Assembly: GCA_038025085.1 (NCBI GenBank)
Contig: CM076148.1
Span: 30,982,501-31,046,500, forward strand
Length of the DNA stretch: 64,000 bases
Reading direction: 5' to 3'
DNA from: Tetragonia tetragonoides
Taxonomy: Eukaryota > Streptophyta > Magnoliopsida > Caryophyllales > Aizoaceae
Shown here piece after piece: positions 33,271-46,978 of the stretch. The notes under the pieces were generated by a model. It was not told the origin of the DNA. It did no database searches and saw only the letters and a list, made by a program, of their open reading frames with translations. How positions within the stretch are numbered: the stretch's first letter is position 1; each line of letters starts with the position of its first letter. The position numbers were made by a program, and so were the translations under genes.

Positions 33271-34486
33271 AGTCCATGACTTATAATGTCTCATAATTGT
33301 TTCTTTATGATCCTAATATTACCCTATGACAGTAAATTAATAAGGGAACCTTTCCTAGTACAGAGTTTTATTGTATATAAACTTATCTTCAAAATAAGTA
33401 TATTTGACTATTAGTATGCATGACTATACATAGAGGGGTAGTTATACCTCTAAGATTAAGACATTCAATCGTTTCATACAATAAGAATATCAAATTATTC
33501 ACTTTACATTCCAAAAACATCAATCTCAAATACTCTTCTACCATATGGGATTAATCTCAACAATAAAATAAAATAAATTGCGTGAGTTTATCTTTCCTTA
33601 AGTTTGGGTGTCAGGAAGGATCAAGGTTCAACAAATTATGAACCACCATTAATCGAAGCACACTGTATATACTTCTCCAAAAATATTTAGTAAGAGATTG
33701 ATCACCATTATTAACAACAAAATGAGGCACATAACGTTTTCAGAGTAACTAATTCATCATTGATTGCCAATATATATATATATATATATCACATGATTGT
33801 TAATGCCATCTAATATTAAAAAAAACCCAACATTTAGAGAGATCCAATTATTAGTCACACTAAAGAAACAAGAACTAGTATAATAACCTTATGGCTACAA
33901 GGCATGAAGAATTAAGGACTTCAATCACAAACATTAATGAATGCTCCAAATTGAATATTAGTAATGAATATTTTATCACTTTAGACTTGTTCATAACCAT
34001 CTCAGATATGAGTTCGAGCCCATGGATTTCATCGCAAAAGACAAAAATTGACCAACCGTAATCAAACTAGCATGCCATATTAAAACAAAAACTAACAATC
34101 ATGATGACACTTTCAAGTTGCTGCAGTACATGGTGAATAAATTAAAAGGGCATGTATCATATCATCTTTCCTCGCAGTATATAAATTCTTTTTTCTATGT
34201 TTATGGGTTTGATTATCTTGTATAAATAATCTGTCTTTTTTCATAAGAATCAACTACTAACAATAAATAATCTTCTAGGTTTCATAAAAATTACATTCCG
34301 AAGCGGTGGTCGCAAACAATTTAATTTGCACGGATTGTAGTCATTCACCAGTACCATGATCAACGTACTATGAGTTTCTCGAGTAGTAGAAACGATGCTA
34401 CGACAAGTCACCAATATTAGATCCTCAATCAATGAACATTTGTAAAATACACAATTAGTTAGGGTTAGAGACTGATGCTGATAACG

Positions 34487-34693
34487 TGTTGTGAAACAAC
34501 TAAAGTAATAGAGAGTAGAGAGTAAATGGGAGAGAGACGTCACTGTATTATTCACATATGAGGGATATATATAGTACAAGAGGGGTTAGGGTTTTTCTTG
34601 TATAGCAATAACCCTAGTACAATATATGGTAAGTATCTAGGTGGAATATCTCTATTATATATGTACATCCACACAATAATATATTTCATAACA
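34487..34693 (-). repeat. 5' LTR of the non-coding element
   Basis: 207 bp, TGTTGTGAAACAAC…TTCATAACA. Compared with the other LTR it has small indels (a 9-bp difference in length) and about a dozen substitutions. The adjoining ataacgtg (34481-34488) gives the PBS-like TTATCAGCATC on the element strand. Confidence 0.8.
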
Positions 34694-34849
34694 AATAGCA
34701 GTTTTTGGGTTGATTGCGTTTTTATTTTCTTTTTTCTTTACTTTTCCAGTTTTCCGGAAAAGGTGACAGAAATCTATTCACTAGTGGATTCTAAATTATG
34801 ACCAAGATGGAATTCCTTATTCACTAACAAAACTAGGTTAAGGCTCCAA

Positions 34850-35095
34850 TCTTTTGAACTAGAAAAAATTTAACTCAATTGAATGGATCTGAAATGAATT
34901 AAACTGATTTTTTAAACTTGATTTTTAACCATTTAAAACTCATTTAAGGATATTCAATATTAGAATGATTTGAAATTATGCTTTGAGATCTTTCAACAAC
35001 ATAGGCATCATTGCGAATTGATTTCGGAATAAAAAAATTATGAATGATAATTTAAACATGACCTGAATTGAACCGAATGAACAAATAAAACTCAT
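34850..35095. repeat. partial inverted copy of the 16844-17288 repeat
   Basis: The segment actgattttttaaacttg … gagatctttcaacaacatag … gaattgaaccgaatg matches the reverse complement of about 16940-17115, with scattered substitutions. Terminal repeats were not found here. Confidence 0.65.
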
Positions 35096-38000
35096 AAGAA
35101 TAGAGACTACGAGAAATATTGTCATATCAGTTCTCTCTATTAGCTAACGTAATTTATTAGGTGCTTGTGGGTCTATGGAGGAAGGTGGACCCTAACCCAA
35201 ATTAAAACAATAATGAGACCTAATTTATAAAACACCTCAACTATTCTATCTTGTGAAACTATATGTGACATAACTAATACTTTCTAAAAAATAAAAAAAT
35301 TATGCTTTGGTGGTTTTGCTTTCCTCTTCTTCCTTCCATTTTCGAGAACTTAACGTTCTCCCCATACTCTCTTGAGTCTTGACCCTAAATATATGAGATT
35401 TTTGCCTCCATTTTCAAAATATTTGATTTCGATTAAGGCTTTTAAAAATTTATTAATTTCATTGCTTTCTTTTTGTTTGATTTTGTAATTTTTTTTAATC
35501 TTAATATAAATAATATTCTTTTGTTGTAGTATTATCTAATAGTTATCAGAAAGCAGATAAACATTGCAAATATTTGTGACGCACTTGTTGCTAAAAACGT
35601 TTATTCAAATGCATGTGGTTTTCTGAGGTTAGATGTTTGATTTTCGTGTTCACAATAATTATTACATCTTTCTTCTTCTATTTCCATGTTAATTATGAGG
35701 TCGTTGTTGTGTATTAATTATAATAATTCTTACTAGAAGTTTGTGGCAAACTACCTTTTATAATAAATAAATAAATAATCGGTAAGAAAGTAACTTTTAT
35801 GACCGATTAGTATGCTAAACCTTACCAAATTACGAAATGATGATTGACGGAGTTAGCTTTATACAAGTTTATCTTTGACAATTTACCTCTGAAGTTGATC
35901 TATTTAACGCTCCACCTCCCTAAATTGCATTATTAGGAGTAAGGGTCTCTAGACGACCCCACCAACAAGGAGAAAACTCATTCCATGCTACTCGAATCGG
36001 TTTGTGAATAGAGGTGTAAGATGTAGAAGGTAAGGATAGAGTAAGTGGCATCCACTTTAATTTAAGATCGATCAACTTATCTAGCTAGCTGAGTAATTGA
36101 GGAGATATATCTAAGAGGAGAACAAAAATGAAAAAGAGAGAAAGGGAGCTAGATATCCGTTGAGAAAATTTTCAATTGCCAAAAGATAAAAGATGCATGG
36201 TTGGCGGCGTGGACATGTTAGATGGACACTTTACTAAACAGGTATCACCTTCTATTCTGAAATGAGTTCTTCTCTCATACTAAATTTCTCATCTCCCATT
36301 ACTCTTATTAAAGTAAATTTATATAGAAGTTATTCTTGCAGCACATGGGTTACACAAACTAATGCAACATTAACCATTTTCAACCTAATTTTATTGTTTG
36401 CTTTTGCTATTTTTCATTGTTTGCTCTAGGATGTGATGTTTTTGATTAGTTTTAATAAGGTTATCCATCTGTTAGTCAGAGTAGTTTCATGTCTTTCCAT
36501 GAGATATTTAGTCTCTTCTATTGTAAGAGTTATATGGTTTCGAGAAAAAGAAGATTCGAAAGGCCGCACATATTTCTTCTTCACCGAACCTATACCATCA
36601 GTCTAGATCTCCACCAGAAAAGATGTTATTTCATCGATTATTACACAGCCTTGGAATTCTTCCATAATTTTGGAGTCGACCATCAGAAGCGAAATTAGGA
36701 GAATGAATTTTGTATTGTTATTTTAGATCTACCATTGCTTAGAAAGTATTATTATTGTAAACGTTGTTTGCCTATCAATCGGTAATAAATCCCCCTCCCT
36801 ATTTTCAACCTCAAAAAACAAAGTAATGGAATAAAACAAAATGATATGGGGTATATGACAAGGCCAACTGAAACTTACGGAAGTATATTGAACCCCAAAA
36901 ACAACGGGGTAAGCTTAATAAAACATGTATTTTCATCAATACTCTATTAGCTTTCCCTGCTTCCTCCCTTCCCTTTTAGTCTTTTCACTCTTTTGATTTC
37001 AACTCATCCCCTCTCCCTTCCTTTCGTGTTATCCGAATGAGGTGAAAGAAACTCAAGGGCAAAGATCATAGTTAACGCGAACAGAGGCAATCAAGACATT
37101 TATCATGATCATTGTATGTTGTTGGCGGTGAAGGTGGAGCAATCTCTCTATATCTAATCAAAGGAGCAGGTTGCCTTTAATATCGAAAGGTTTGATCGTT
37201 ATTTTAGGTAAAAGTTTGTCCTATTTTGTTATTTGGATTATTTTTTTCAACAAGTAGCTATGTCATAATAAATGGTACTTCACTCTATGCAAAAAAATTA
37301 CACTATAATAAACAGTTTACCACAATAACAGACTAACCTAAAGTAGTTTCCGACAAAAATCCTTTTTTACTAGATACATACAATATATTTAATTTATCTT
37401 TTTTATATTTTTATTTGATGAATGACATCCGTGTGTTTTATACGAATGCAATGTATTTTAGGTATTTTGGATTGTTAACTCTTTAATGACTTATAGTTAA
37501 AAGGGTTAAAGGAATCATCAAACACAAACTCAATATGCTATTAGATTAATAAGATGCATGTGGGATATGTATTTTTCCAGAGTTCGTTTTGGTTGATATA
37601 AATTAGTGTAGCGAAATATTTTAACATAATTGTTTTGTCGATGTTGTGGGGCATTCCATGTTGGAAGTCAAGTTTATTGAGTTTGGTTTAGATTCGATTT
37701 ATAATAATTCTGTTATTTGCATTTCATCAGGCTTCCTTTATATTCATTGGAAAATGGTTGTGAAAATGTTAAAAAAGAACTTATTTGCTATATTCTTGTT
37801 TGCGTAATTGGTGTTTGATTATGGCATGATATTATTGTTGTTAGAGATTTAGGGCTCAAAGACGGCCTTTAATTCGTGATGAGTCATTTAGTTTGATACT
37901 CAGCGAGTAGTCTTGTAATTGTGATGATGCAATGAATGAATAATATATATTAAGGACATGCAAGTAAAATGCACATTGAGGATTAGGTTTAGCTCTCCAC

Positions 38001-38352
38001 ACCCCAAATTGAAAGCAAATGCTAAAAAGTGAAAGAAGATTAACCATACAATTATCAAGTTTGACTAGTTAATATACTAACACTAGTATTGGATCAATCA
38101 ACAATATGTTGGCTTAACATTTCTACATTTAACATACCTATAAAATTCAAAGTGTATATGTGATGGCTCGTGACTGTAAAAATTAATGTCATATAATTAC
38201 TCCAGAATTTTTTCTCTTAACGGAGGTTCCTAAATGGTAAGATACCTTTTAAGTTCAAAATGTAAACTAGTACCCTGGAAAAACAAAAGTTCGAAATGTA
38301 AACTCATCTCTATTATTTGTTAATAATTTCTTCTATTTTTTTTTTCCTTGTA

Positions 38353-38458
38353 GATAACACGGGTGTCCAAGCTTTGCTTGACTTATCCCATGGGTCCTGA
38401 AGTTAACGACCAGAAAAATTTCCAGTGGTCCTGAAGGGACTCAAACTTGGGACCTCTG
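38353..38458 (-). mobile_element. SINE-like repeat, copy 1
   Basis: A 106-bp segment shared with 61633-61738 at about 85-90% by eye (gataac…ggtgtccaag.tttgcttg, atgggYcctgaagttaac, gggacctctg). On the minus strand it carries a degenerate pol III B box (GGTTtGAGTCC). It ends at a T-rich run on the plus strand. Confidence 0.6.
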
Positions 38459-39204
38459 TTATTTTTTTTTATTATAATTTTTTTCTTCTCCGTCTCATTT
38501 CAGTAATTGATTTGGTAGGTGTAGTATTTTGATTATATAGAAATAATATTAAATAATGAGCACATTAATTTTTTCTCTCAAGAAATTTATGGAGGATGCA
38601 TTTTGATTAAGAAACATATCAAATGTGAAATTGATCTAGAATTAATGTGGAAAGTGAAGATATTTAATTACAACTTTTTAGGGAACTGAATAGTAAATTA
38701 TAACTACTCTAAAATGATTGCATTAATCAACTTCAAGTTTCCTAGTAGGATTATAGAAATGGCTTGTAATCAATATCTTGCTAAGTATATTACTCTAATA
38801 TAAGTGTTAGTATTGAATCCACCTAAAAATGTCATTTATTATGCAAAAAAAGCATTGGAAGTGGTTGACGAAGAAAATCGGTGAGTTTTGTTTCAAAAAG
38901 CAATATAGTCTAATGAAATCCGAAAAGCTAAATTTCACACTAATTTATTTCAACGTCCTTTTATATTCAAACATGTGTTGTATAGATATTGGGCAATAGT
39001 TTCACCACTTTACATTAAATAGCCCTGTAGTTTTCATGCGTAAAGAAGTCCAAAATTATTTTTTCTTTGGCTTTTTCTCATCAAATACATCTTTTTCTCT
39101 TTTTTACCAAATAATTTAAAACTCAATATTGCATATGTTCTCTCTTTTTCATCAATCACTCTAAGAAAAAGAGTGTTCTTGGTAATACTTCGAAAAAAAT
39201 ACTC

Positions 39205-42200
39205 ATGGATCAAGAGGATAATAGCTATGAGACCCCGATTCATGATTATGCTATGGAAACTCGTATATTGTTGATTGATCCTGATTTAACTTCTCGTATG
39301 CACACGACGTCAGTGCTCGAAGAAGCAACTTATCAAGGTTGATGCAAAACTCTTTACCTTTCTTCTTTATCACCCCCTTTCTCTCTTTGTTTTTTCTCCT
39401 CCATGTAGTTGATATTGTTTCATTTTACAAAGGTCAATCCCCTCGCTATAGAGGAGATAATAGGGGGATTGAACCCTTTTCTTAATTAATCAATCCATTC
39501 TATTACTTAGATTCGTTTGTATCATTGTCCTATGTAGGGTTATATGTGTAGCAAAATTAATAAATTTAGGGTTATATAAAAAATTATATGCATGTCCTAA
39601 TTATGAGATTTTGTTAAAAGCTTAATTATAATATTTTAGGGAGTACTATTTTTTGGAAGAAAAAAAATCCTTGATTGTTTATAGCATTTAGTTTAGGGCT
39701 TTGTTACTCCATTTTTTTTTTTGGTGTGTGTTGCTCTTGTTCCTGTTTTTCATTTTAATTTATGAGTTTTAGATTTGGATGTGGGACCTTTAAGATGGAT
39801 TTTTACGGCCTGTTTAGAAGTTGGGAGGAGAATGTAAGGGTAAGGAAGAGAATCAAGGGAAAAGAAAAGGTTAGGAGAGGAAATGTTATGGGGAAGAATG
39901 AAGTAGACATAAATTTTTTTTTTACGTGGATTAGGAGTTATATCAAGTGAAGCGAAGGAGAAATCGTTTAATGCATGAGAGTTTATAAGAAAATAGAGGG
40001 GAAATAAACATAAATAAAGTAAAAGCCCCATAAAATAGTTCCACTTCCATTCACCCCAAATGGGTGCGAATGGGTGAGGAAAAGTTAGGTGAACGGGACA
40101 GTAGACGAGAATTGTGCCCATTCAACTCCTCTCCCCTCGTCAAAGATAATTTGAAACTTCCTTACATGATAAAGTTCTCCTTCATTCCACTACATTCTCC
40201 AAATATCGAACAAGTTCTTATGCATTATGTTACTTTGCACCTTAAGGGTAAATGTTTGGTCAAAATTAGCAGATTACACAATGAATCATACGTAGACAAA
40301 AATAGGAATAGTCTAATTGATTTTCAATTGAGGAGCAAATCCGCACAAAAAATAAATAATAATTAAAAAGAAGGAGAAAATCAAACTAATAAGATACGTC
40401 TCAATCTAGGATTTTCTACCATTTTGAGAGTATTTGTTAAGAATGAAGATTATCTTTTCATAAAAATCATGGAAATTTTAATAGATGACATTGAAAATGA
40501 AATCAAGGATTTACAAATGATTTTTTTACTTTACATAGTAGTACTGTTTCTACTTGGCTTTCCTTGCATTGTACAATTTCAAACAATATATCTTTGTGGA
40601 TTTACGTTTAAAATTTATCTTTCATCTTTTTAGTTCATGTATGTATCATCCCAATTAGAAAGAATACCAATCTTCCTACAAGTATCATGTTTATGTGAAA
40701 GACAATTACGGGAGAAAATGAATTCTACTCTAAATGAAAGTTTTTGTTTTGGCTGCTAATATATACTTTAGAGTACTGTACTAATTCTTGTAGTTTAAGA
40801 CTATGTTGGACAAAATTAGTTGTAGCTGTAGATGTAAAATGTTAAAAGAGGAAAGATATTAGTAAAAAATATAGTTGAAATTCAAATTGCTAAAAAAAGG
40901 TAAAAACTAGTTGTAGTTGTAGCTTCACAAAATAATTTGACATATTGTTTGGTGGCTGAGAGTTGAAAAAATTAGCTGCAACCTTCAAGCTATTTCTTCT
41001 ATTTAAAAGCTATCTATTTGTACCAAACATAACCTAAAACTATCTTCAAAAAAGAGGGTGTAAATCCCTCTTTCAAACACGCCAACAACCTTCACCTTTA
41101 ATAAATCCATGTCCCTTCAATTATTCTCATTCTTATGCAAGTTATGTTGTCTAATTTTGCCAAATCCTTGGTTATAACTTATAAGGAACTTGTGAATTGT
41201 GAAGAGAAAATATGCATAAAATAGAGTATCTAGTTTGACAAACTTTTCCTTTTTTCTTTTATTTTTAATTTAGCACCCATATTCTTTGAAATGGTACAAG
41301 ATGTTGGTGATAATATTTATATTCTGCAATCTATCATGAGATATGTAATCTAGGATCACATTGAATGTTTATATACATGTGAATTATGATATTCTATGTG
41401 AAAAAGAACAAATTATTTCTTATTCGATATAATTGCTAGATAACATTGATTTGTTAAAAAAAGTTCAGATTTCTATTTCTCAATGATATTCTACGATCAA
41501 AACAATTGGCTGGATCACGTAAAACCATTTCATAAAAGTTTATTGATATCTTCTTTTTCCCATTACCACGCAAATCTCCCAGAAGCTAATCTAATCATAA
41601 TCCAAATGTAAATGTTAATCACGAGTATTTAATATAATTTGGTTCTTTATGCTAATTATTGATGTTATTATTTTGTGCTGACTATTTTCATGCATGGTGT
41701 TCTTCTAGTCACAAGTACTGAACTCCCACATATAGCTCTCTACATGATGCAAGAGCGAGCAAATGAGTATGACATAGTCATGGCTGCTGTGGAAATGAGA
41801 GGAATGGACTGCGCTACGTTTATTAGACGTGCAAAGCGTCTGTCGAACGCCCCTGTTGTTTGTATGTTTTAACAAAACTTTTTGCTCCAATGTACTGTAA
41901 ACATAACTCATATGTTTACTATGCATTTCACTTGTATTTCTTGCCAAAATTAAAGAGTTTTGTAAACTTGGATTCAATTTTTGCAGTGATGTCATATAAC
42001 CATGATATTCAATTAGCCCAACGAGCTTTACAACTAGGAGCTTCCCAATTGTATGTGAAACCCATTGAAAGAGAGTCTATTAGATCCATATGGCAATACA
42101 AGTTCACGAAGAAAAGGAGCATAACCACTGATTTTGGGTCTACACAGCAAGTAATAGGTGATCCAAATTTAAGACAAGGTGTGTTCTACATTGAGAAACC

Positions 42201-45200
42201 AAAGGATGCAACAAATGATCCCAAACAAAAAGGAAAAGGTATAATGATTTACGCAGACAAAGCACAAGAATGCGCGTTTCCTAGAGCTATTGCAGAGAAT
42301 AATGGTACAAGGAACAAAGAAAATGAGACAGAAATGAGCAAGAGAAAAATAGCAGATGATTTGAACACAGAGAAAGGAAACAACAAGGACAAGAGCTATC
42401 CTAAGATCGACAAAAGGAGGAAAGGAAATGGCACCGGAAAAGCTGCAAAGAAGCGTATCAAGTGGAACTCAAAGCTTTACGCTAAGTTCATGAAGGTACT
42501 TATGCTGGACAGTGGAGAAGGTAATTATCCTCGATTTCCTATATGGTTGTTTCCTCTGACATTCACTAGATTCTTACGCTATGGACAACTAATACATGAT
42601 ACTTGAAGAATCTTTATACCCTAATTCCTGTCAACTGTTGTTCAGCTACTAAACAGCGGCCAGTACAAGTAACACAAGGTGCACAGAATGCGACAACCTT
42701 GCGTCAGGGAGCTAGACATCAGCAGGTTATTCTAGTTTTGGATATATATATTTATATTCATTTTCAAGATACTTATCTATCATAGTCAATATAATTTTGG
42801 TCTTCAGTCTTCACTATGTATGCTTTTTTTCCGATATCAATACCTATGAGGATAGGCAAAGTAGTGTTGTAGATGGTATAACTATTTTTTCGCAGTCTCA
42901 ATAGTTCGATTTTCATGGTGGTGGTGATCCACCTATAGATTCTAAGATTAGCTTACCATTCTGACATGAAAACATTTAGTACAATTGGTGAAACAAAGGT
43001 ATCAAATGATTAGGAATAAAGCCAACTGAGAATTGAGGTTAATAAATTTGATTGAAGCTATAACGTGGGGGGATAAATCAGAAAGGAGGCTTAATAGGTA
43101 AGTCTTCAAGATTTGTCACTAATGCGAATGTTTTTTCGCTCGCTCTACACAATTTGATCACAACCATATTGCAATGTTGTGTCAGAGCTTGTTTACTGCT
43201 TACAGCTCACTGCTCACTACTGCTAGTGCTACTGCATGCCGAGTTTTGTAAATGTAAAAGGGCAAATAACTAAGTGCACTTTTTTGGTAATTAAGAGCAA
43301 ATCTTTAAATGCTCCTCTTCCTGTGGATGACCAAAGTATGCAACAAAACTACATTGAATGTAGTGATTCATAGCTTACTAGAGGCTTGTAAGTACTAAAA
43401 TGTAAGTCGATCAAAGTGGCATATTTGATGAATTTTGGTCATAAAGTTGCCAATGTACTGTCACTTACTTCAGGTTGTTAGCGTACTTATGAAGCAAAAA
43501 ATGCATCTGTTTGCGACTTCTGAAATAGGCTTTTCATAGACTTAGATACAAGTGTAATTGCAGTAGTAGTTACGGACCCTAGAGCTATATATTTCCAGTG
43601 CCATTCAACTGAGCTTAGATTTTAGAATAAAAGGCAATGCATTTTCTGGTCTTCACCCCCTAGCGGCTTTTACATACAAAGTAAGGTGTTCTTGAAGTGT
43701 TTGATTAAGCCAGAAAATAGAAGTGTTAACTCTTCCCCATCTACCTCTTTCTATCTATATCAACGTGATATTAACATTGTACAATTTAGCTGCAGGGTTC
43801 AACAGAACAACTCAAAACTCCTGGTGTTAAAACAGCTGCTCCAACAAGCGCTAATGGCGCTTCAGGTGGACAAAAACAGGCACAAAAACAAGGTTATCAA
43901 GTGGCTGGAGGTTCAAACTTTGGAAATGTTTTCCAAATTCAAGATAAATATATGAATGCAATCAGCAAAGCTCCAATTAACCTTCCAGGTCAATCTAAAA
44001 GTTCTGAACCTAGAATTACAGACAATGGAGGCCTAAGTTCTCCAGATTTTGGAACTTTTCTTGGTGTCACAAAAGAACTTTCCAGTTTCCCCAGGACAAG
44101 GTTCGATCCATGGCCACAACTCCTTGGCAATAGTAGCCTGAGCTTTGGCAAACAAATCAGCCAAACAGGAATTACGGCTGAGTCAAGCTCTTGGAATAGG
44201 ACTTCAGTCCCGGGTCTTAAAGGAAGAATTGATGAAATCAGACGAGCATATAGGACAAGCTGTAGATCAGGTATACATTCATATTTGAACTTTCCTATGT
44301 TCCAAATTTATACCTACAGAAACAAATTACAAGGTAACTTACCAGATTTCTTATGGAAACGCGACAGGGATAACAAGTCTTGCACCGCAAGCCCAAGGGA
44401 CTGATAATCCAAACCAAAAGGGAAATGAAGTAGGAGATGCAATGAGAGTTGAAATGTTTGAGAATATGCCTCTACGCGGCAAAAGTAACTGGTCTCAAAA
44501 TGAAAATGCCAGCATTGGAGATTTCCGTAGTTCATCTGAGCAGGTAGTAGGAGAGGTTAACATCCTCGGGGATAACATAGTTCCTCATTATGGGAATAAT
44601 AGCTCGAGCACCAGCACCATGAACTTTGGGTTTTCTCCTTCACCAAACTTGTGTTTACCAAATCCAATTCTAAATGCACCCTCATATTTATCATCAGAGA
44701 ATTATACTCCATCTTATATGCAAAATGCTTGGGACCTACAAATGGAACCATCTGGGTTGTTCCAGCCAAGCCTCTTCGGTTCAAAGGAACTGCCAACAGG
44801 AACAGGTGGTCTTACCTGGGAGCTTGATGGTGTGCAAGGAATGAGTTTCGAAACTGGCTTGCTAAATCAGACTGAACAACTGACAAATGATTTTGGTAAG
44901 AATTTTTTTGAAGGGAGCACAGATATAACTCCTAGTGATTACAACCTACAAACAGTACCAAATGGGTCGTTCCATTCGCCAGTCTTTCCTATTGACAGCA
45001 GCCTTTGGGGCTCAAATGAAAGCCCAACAGGTCTTCCTAATTGGGAGCTCGAAGTTGTGCCGAAAATGACTTCTGAAACTGTTTTACCAAATCATACAGA
45101 ACTGACAAATGGTAATGGTGAGAAGATCTTTGAAGGGAACACAGATATCAATCCCAGTAATGGATTCCTCAACAATGCAGATGCAAGCTGCTCTCAGGAG

Positions 45201-45260
45201 CCTACTTATGATGATGCTTACTTCGATGAAATCTTACCAGAGGTGGATATTTCATTCTAA
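39205..45260 (+). CDS. type-B response-regulator-like protein with pseudo-receiver and half GARP domain
   Basis: Proposed exons: 39205-39337, 41709-41861, 41987-42520, 42646-42725, 43796-44270, and 44368 (or 44320) to 45260, giving about 755 or 771 aa. Residues 20-135 resemble a receiver: [46 protein letters not shown], then [10 protein letters not shown] as in type-B ARRs. The phospho-acceptor Asp is Ala71 and one of the acidic pair is Pro26; the Lys of VKPI is kept. Near residue 250 [18 protein letters not shown] matches the first helix of a GARP Myb-like domain, but the expected second half (the NVASHLQ-type helix) does not follow. The C-terminal third contains a ~65-residue duplication and ends in an acidic [10 protein letters not shown]. 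It is probably a nuclear regulator that no longer takes phosphate and may not bind DNA in the usual way, or a decaying gene. Confidence 0.7.
40798..41036. mobile_element. MITE-like element in intron 1 of the regulator gene
   Basis: Ends agactatgttggacaaaatt and, inverted, ttaggttatgtttggtacaa are similar. Inside are mirrored words such as ttgtagctgtag. No target duplication is seen. Confidence 0.45.
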
Positions 45261-45544
45261 TTCTTGTGATTACATAATATGGATGGATAATTGAAATGAG
45301 CATCTTTCTTCTCAAATTTTACTTATTTATTTTTACCTTGTACTTACAGCAAGATGTTTGTTTGTCTTTGTAGCTGCGAAATGATTATGGAGATGGTGAT
45401 CTCAGGAGCTTGGTTTTCAATACAAGTAGTTCCATGTGATGCTGACTATCATTCACGAAGACACAACCAATGCAACATGGTTGGACACACAAGAAATTTG
45501 GAAAGTTTGTACTTTCCCTTTTCTCCTTTTTAGCTACACAAGAA

Positions 45545-45672
45545 CTTGTATAAGACCGTCTCAAGGTAGGACAGGTGACCTTTGTGAAAAACAAGGGTGA
45601 TTTATGAGTAAAATGTCACCTTTGTTTTTCATAAAAGTCACCTCATCTCCCCGTGGGACGGTCTTATACAAG
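45545..45672. mobile_element. short MITE (cttgtataagaccgtc ends) downstream of the regulator gene
   Basis: The left end cttgtataagaccgtctca and right end gggacggtcttatacaag form an inverted repeat. The interior continues the symmetry (aggtgacctttgtgaaaaac against gtttttcataaaagtcacct). About 128 bp. Confidence 0.75.
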
Positions 45673-46978
45673 ACTTTGTCTTTAGCTTATGTGTGCAGTC
45701 AGGAATATGGAAAAACTTGTTAGTGTATGGATTGTGAACTTGTACTATCTCTGGTCTTGGTGACATATAGCGAATGCATAGTTCAAACAATTTCTGCATA
45801 ATGCGCATCTGACCACCTCACCTTGCCCTGGGCTAGATCCTGCTACAAGGCAATAGGTTAATGGTATGGTTTCTTGCTGCCGTGGTCTTTTGTCTTCCTC
45901 GACATCCGGAAGAATTATACAAATTAACTTCAGTTCACAGAATCAATTAATCTCAGTATCGGGTCTGACTCATAAACAAGAATTATACCTTTTAACTTAG
46001 GTCATGGATTGAGTTCTCTTTGCATGCTGCCTCAACCCCCCAGAGTCCTTTCCATCCATATAATCTTGCCTTGTATTGTTTATGGGGATCATCCTTTTGA
46101 ATTTTGAATGGGAGCTGCAAAATTAAGTTAGTAGTTTTACAGCTTCATTTGAGCATTTGCATATAGAGGCTTTCAAGGTGAAACACTGAAACTTTAAAGG
46201 GATTACCTATTTATCTTAATTAGAGTAACTTACAGGTAAGGCAAAGGCAAAGCTAATAACAACCTTTAGATTTTGATATTTCTGAATTTTTGGTATTCAT
46301 TTTCTGTTGTCAGAAGCAAAACTGTTGATGAAGCTACATGACTGTAACTCTGTAAGGAGTAGAAAGTTTCTGTGAAAACTTTCTGAGAGGTAGAACTTTT
46401 CTTGAGCGATAATGTCGCTGAAATTTGGACCTCTGTCTTGCATTGCATATACGTTTTTTAGCTAGATCGAGACTTATTGGCATCATTTTTGTTGGGTTCC
46501 AGGAATGTGGCAAACAGGGTTCAAACTTGACATCTATTAATCTGTATTAGATCGTTGAACGCAAGTCCCTGCATTTACTTCTTGAGTTTATGTTTTATCT
46601 TATGCCATCGGCCAGTGCTCCATATTAGAAGATTATTAAGCATTTTATCATTCCGGGAGGTCCTGTACCCCCTTATATTAGAAGTTTATGTTTTATCTTA
46701 TGCCATAGGCCAGTCTCACACCTCAGGTCTTGTTTAGAGTACTTCAAACCAATCTAGTTTCTCCCAACAGAAAGAAAAGTTCAAAAGGAAAACGAAATTA
46801 CCTCAAAAGAAAAAATTACCATTTAAAAGAGTATAAAATCAGCATTTATAATGAACCGTGATGTGATTGAAAAAGATGCCAAATGAGGCATAAAGGAGGT
46901 ATAAAATTTGCAAATGAGACATAACATGTCTCACAATTGTACTTACAAAAAGAGCTACAAGTGTGACAAACTTACAAT
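45673..46978. other. intergenic between convergent genes
   Basis: Presumed 3' ends of both genes. A 30-bp direct repeat (tttatgttttatcttatgcc…ggccagt) occurs at 46587 and 46684. No ORF of note. Confidence 0.5.

Larger units (their letters stand above)
29150..34693 (-). mobile_element. non-coding LTR retroelement (LARD/TRIM-like), 5.5 kb
   Basis: Two similar direct repeats (29150-29347 and 34487-34693) have TG…CA ends (TGTTGTG…TTCATAACA). The polypurine-like stretch on the minus strand (CAAAGGGGAG) adjoins the left repeat and a PBS-like TTATCAGCATC adjoins the right one, so the element reads right to left. No gag or pol motif was found in the 5.1-kb interior. It holds a repeated CCCAGTGGGA block, a stem-loop series and a (TA)n tract. 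The LTRs differ at roughly a dozen positions plus indels, so it is clearly older than the copia element. Target duplications are not evident (ttaag versus aatag). Confidence 0.75.
34694..39204. other. intergenic, AT-rich
   Basis: No gene was recognised on either strand. It holds the inverted partial copy of the 16844 repeat (34850-35095) and a SINE fragment (38353-38458). The short ORFs here have no family resemblance and no coding character. The 5' UTR and promoter of the response-regulator-like gene should lie in the last few hundred bases. Confidence 0.5.

Noticed and set aside
42521..43795. Search for the missing GARP recognition-helix exon
   Set aside because: No stretch resembling NVASHLQ or PKKIL was found in either intron in any plus-strand frame.
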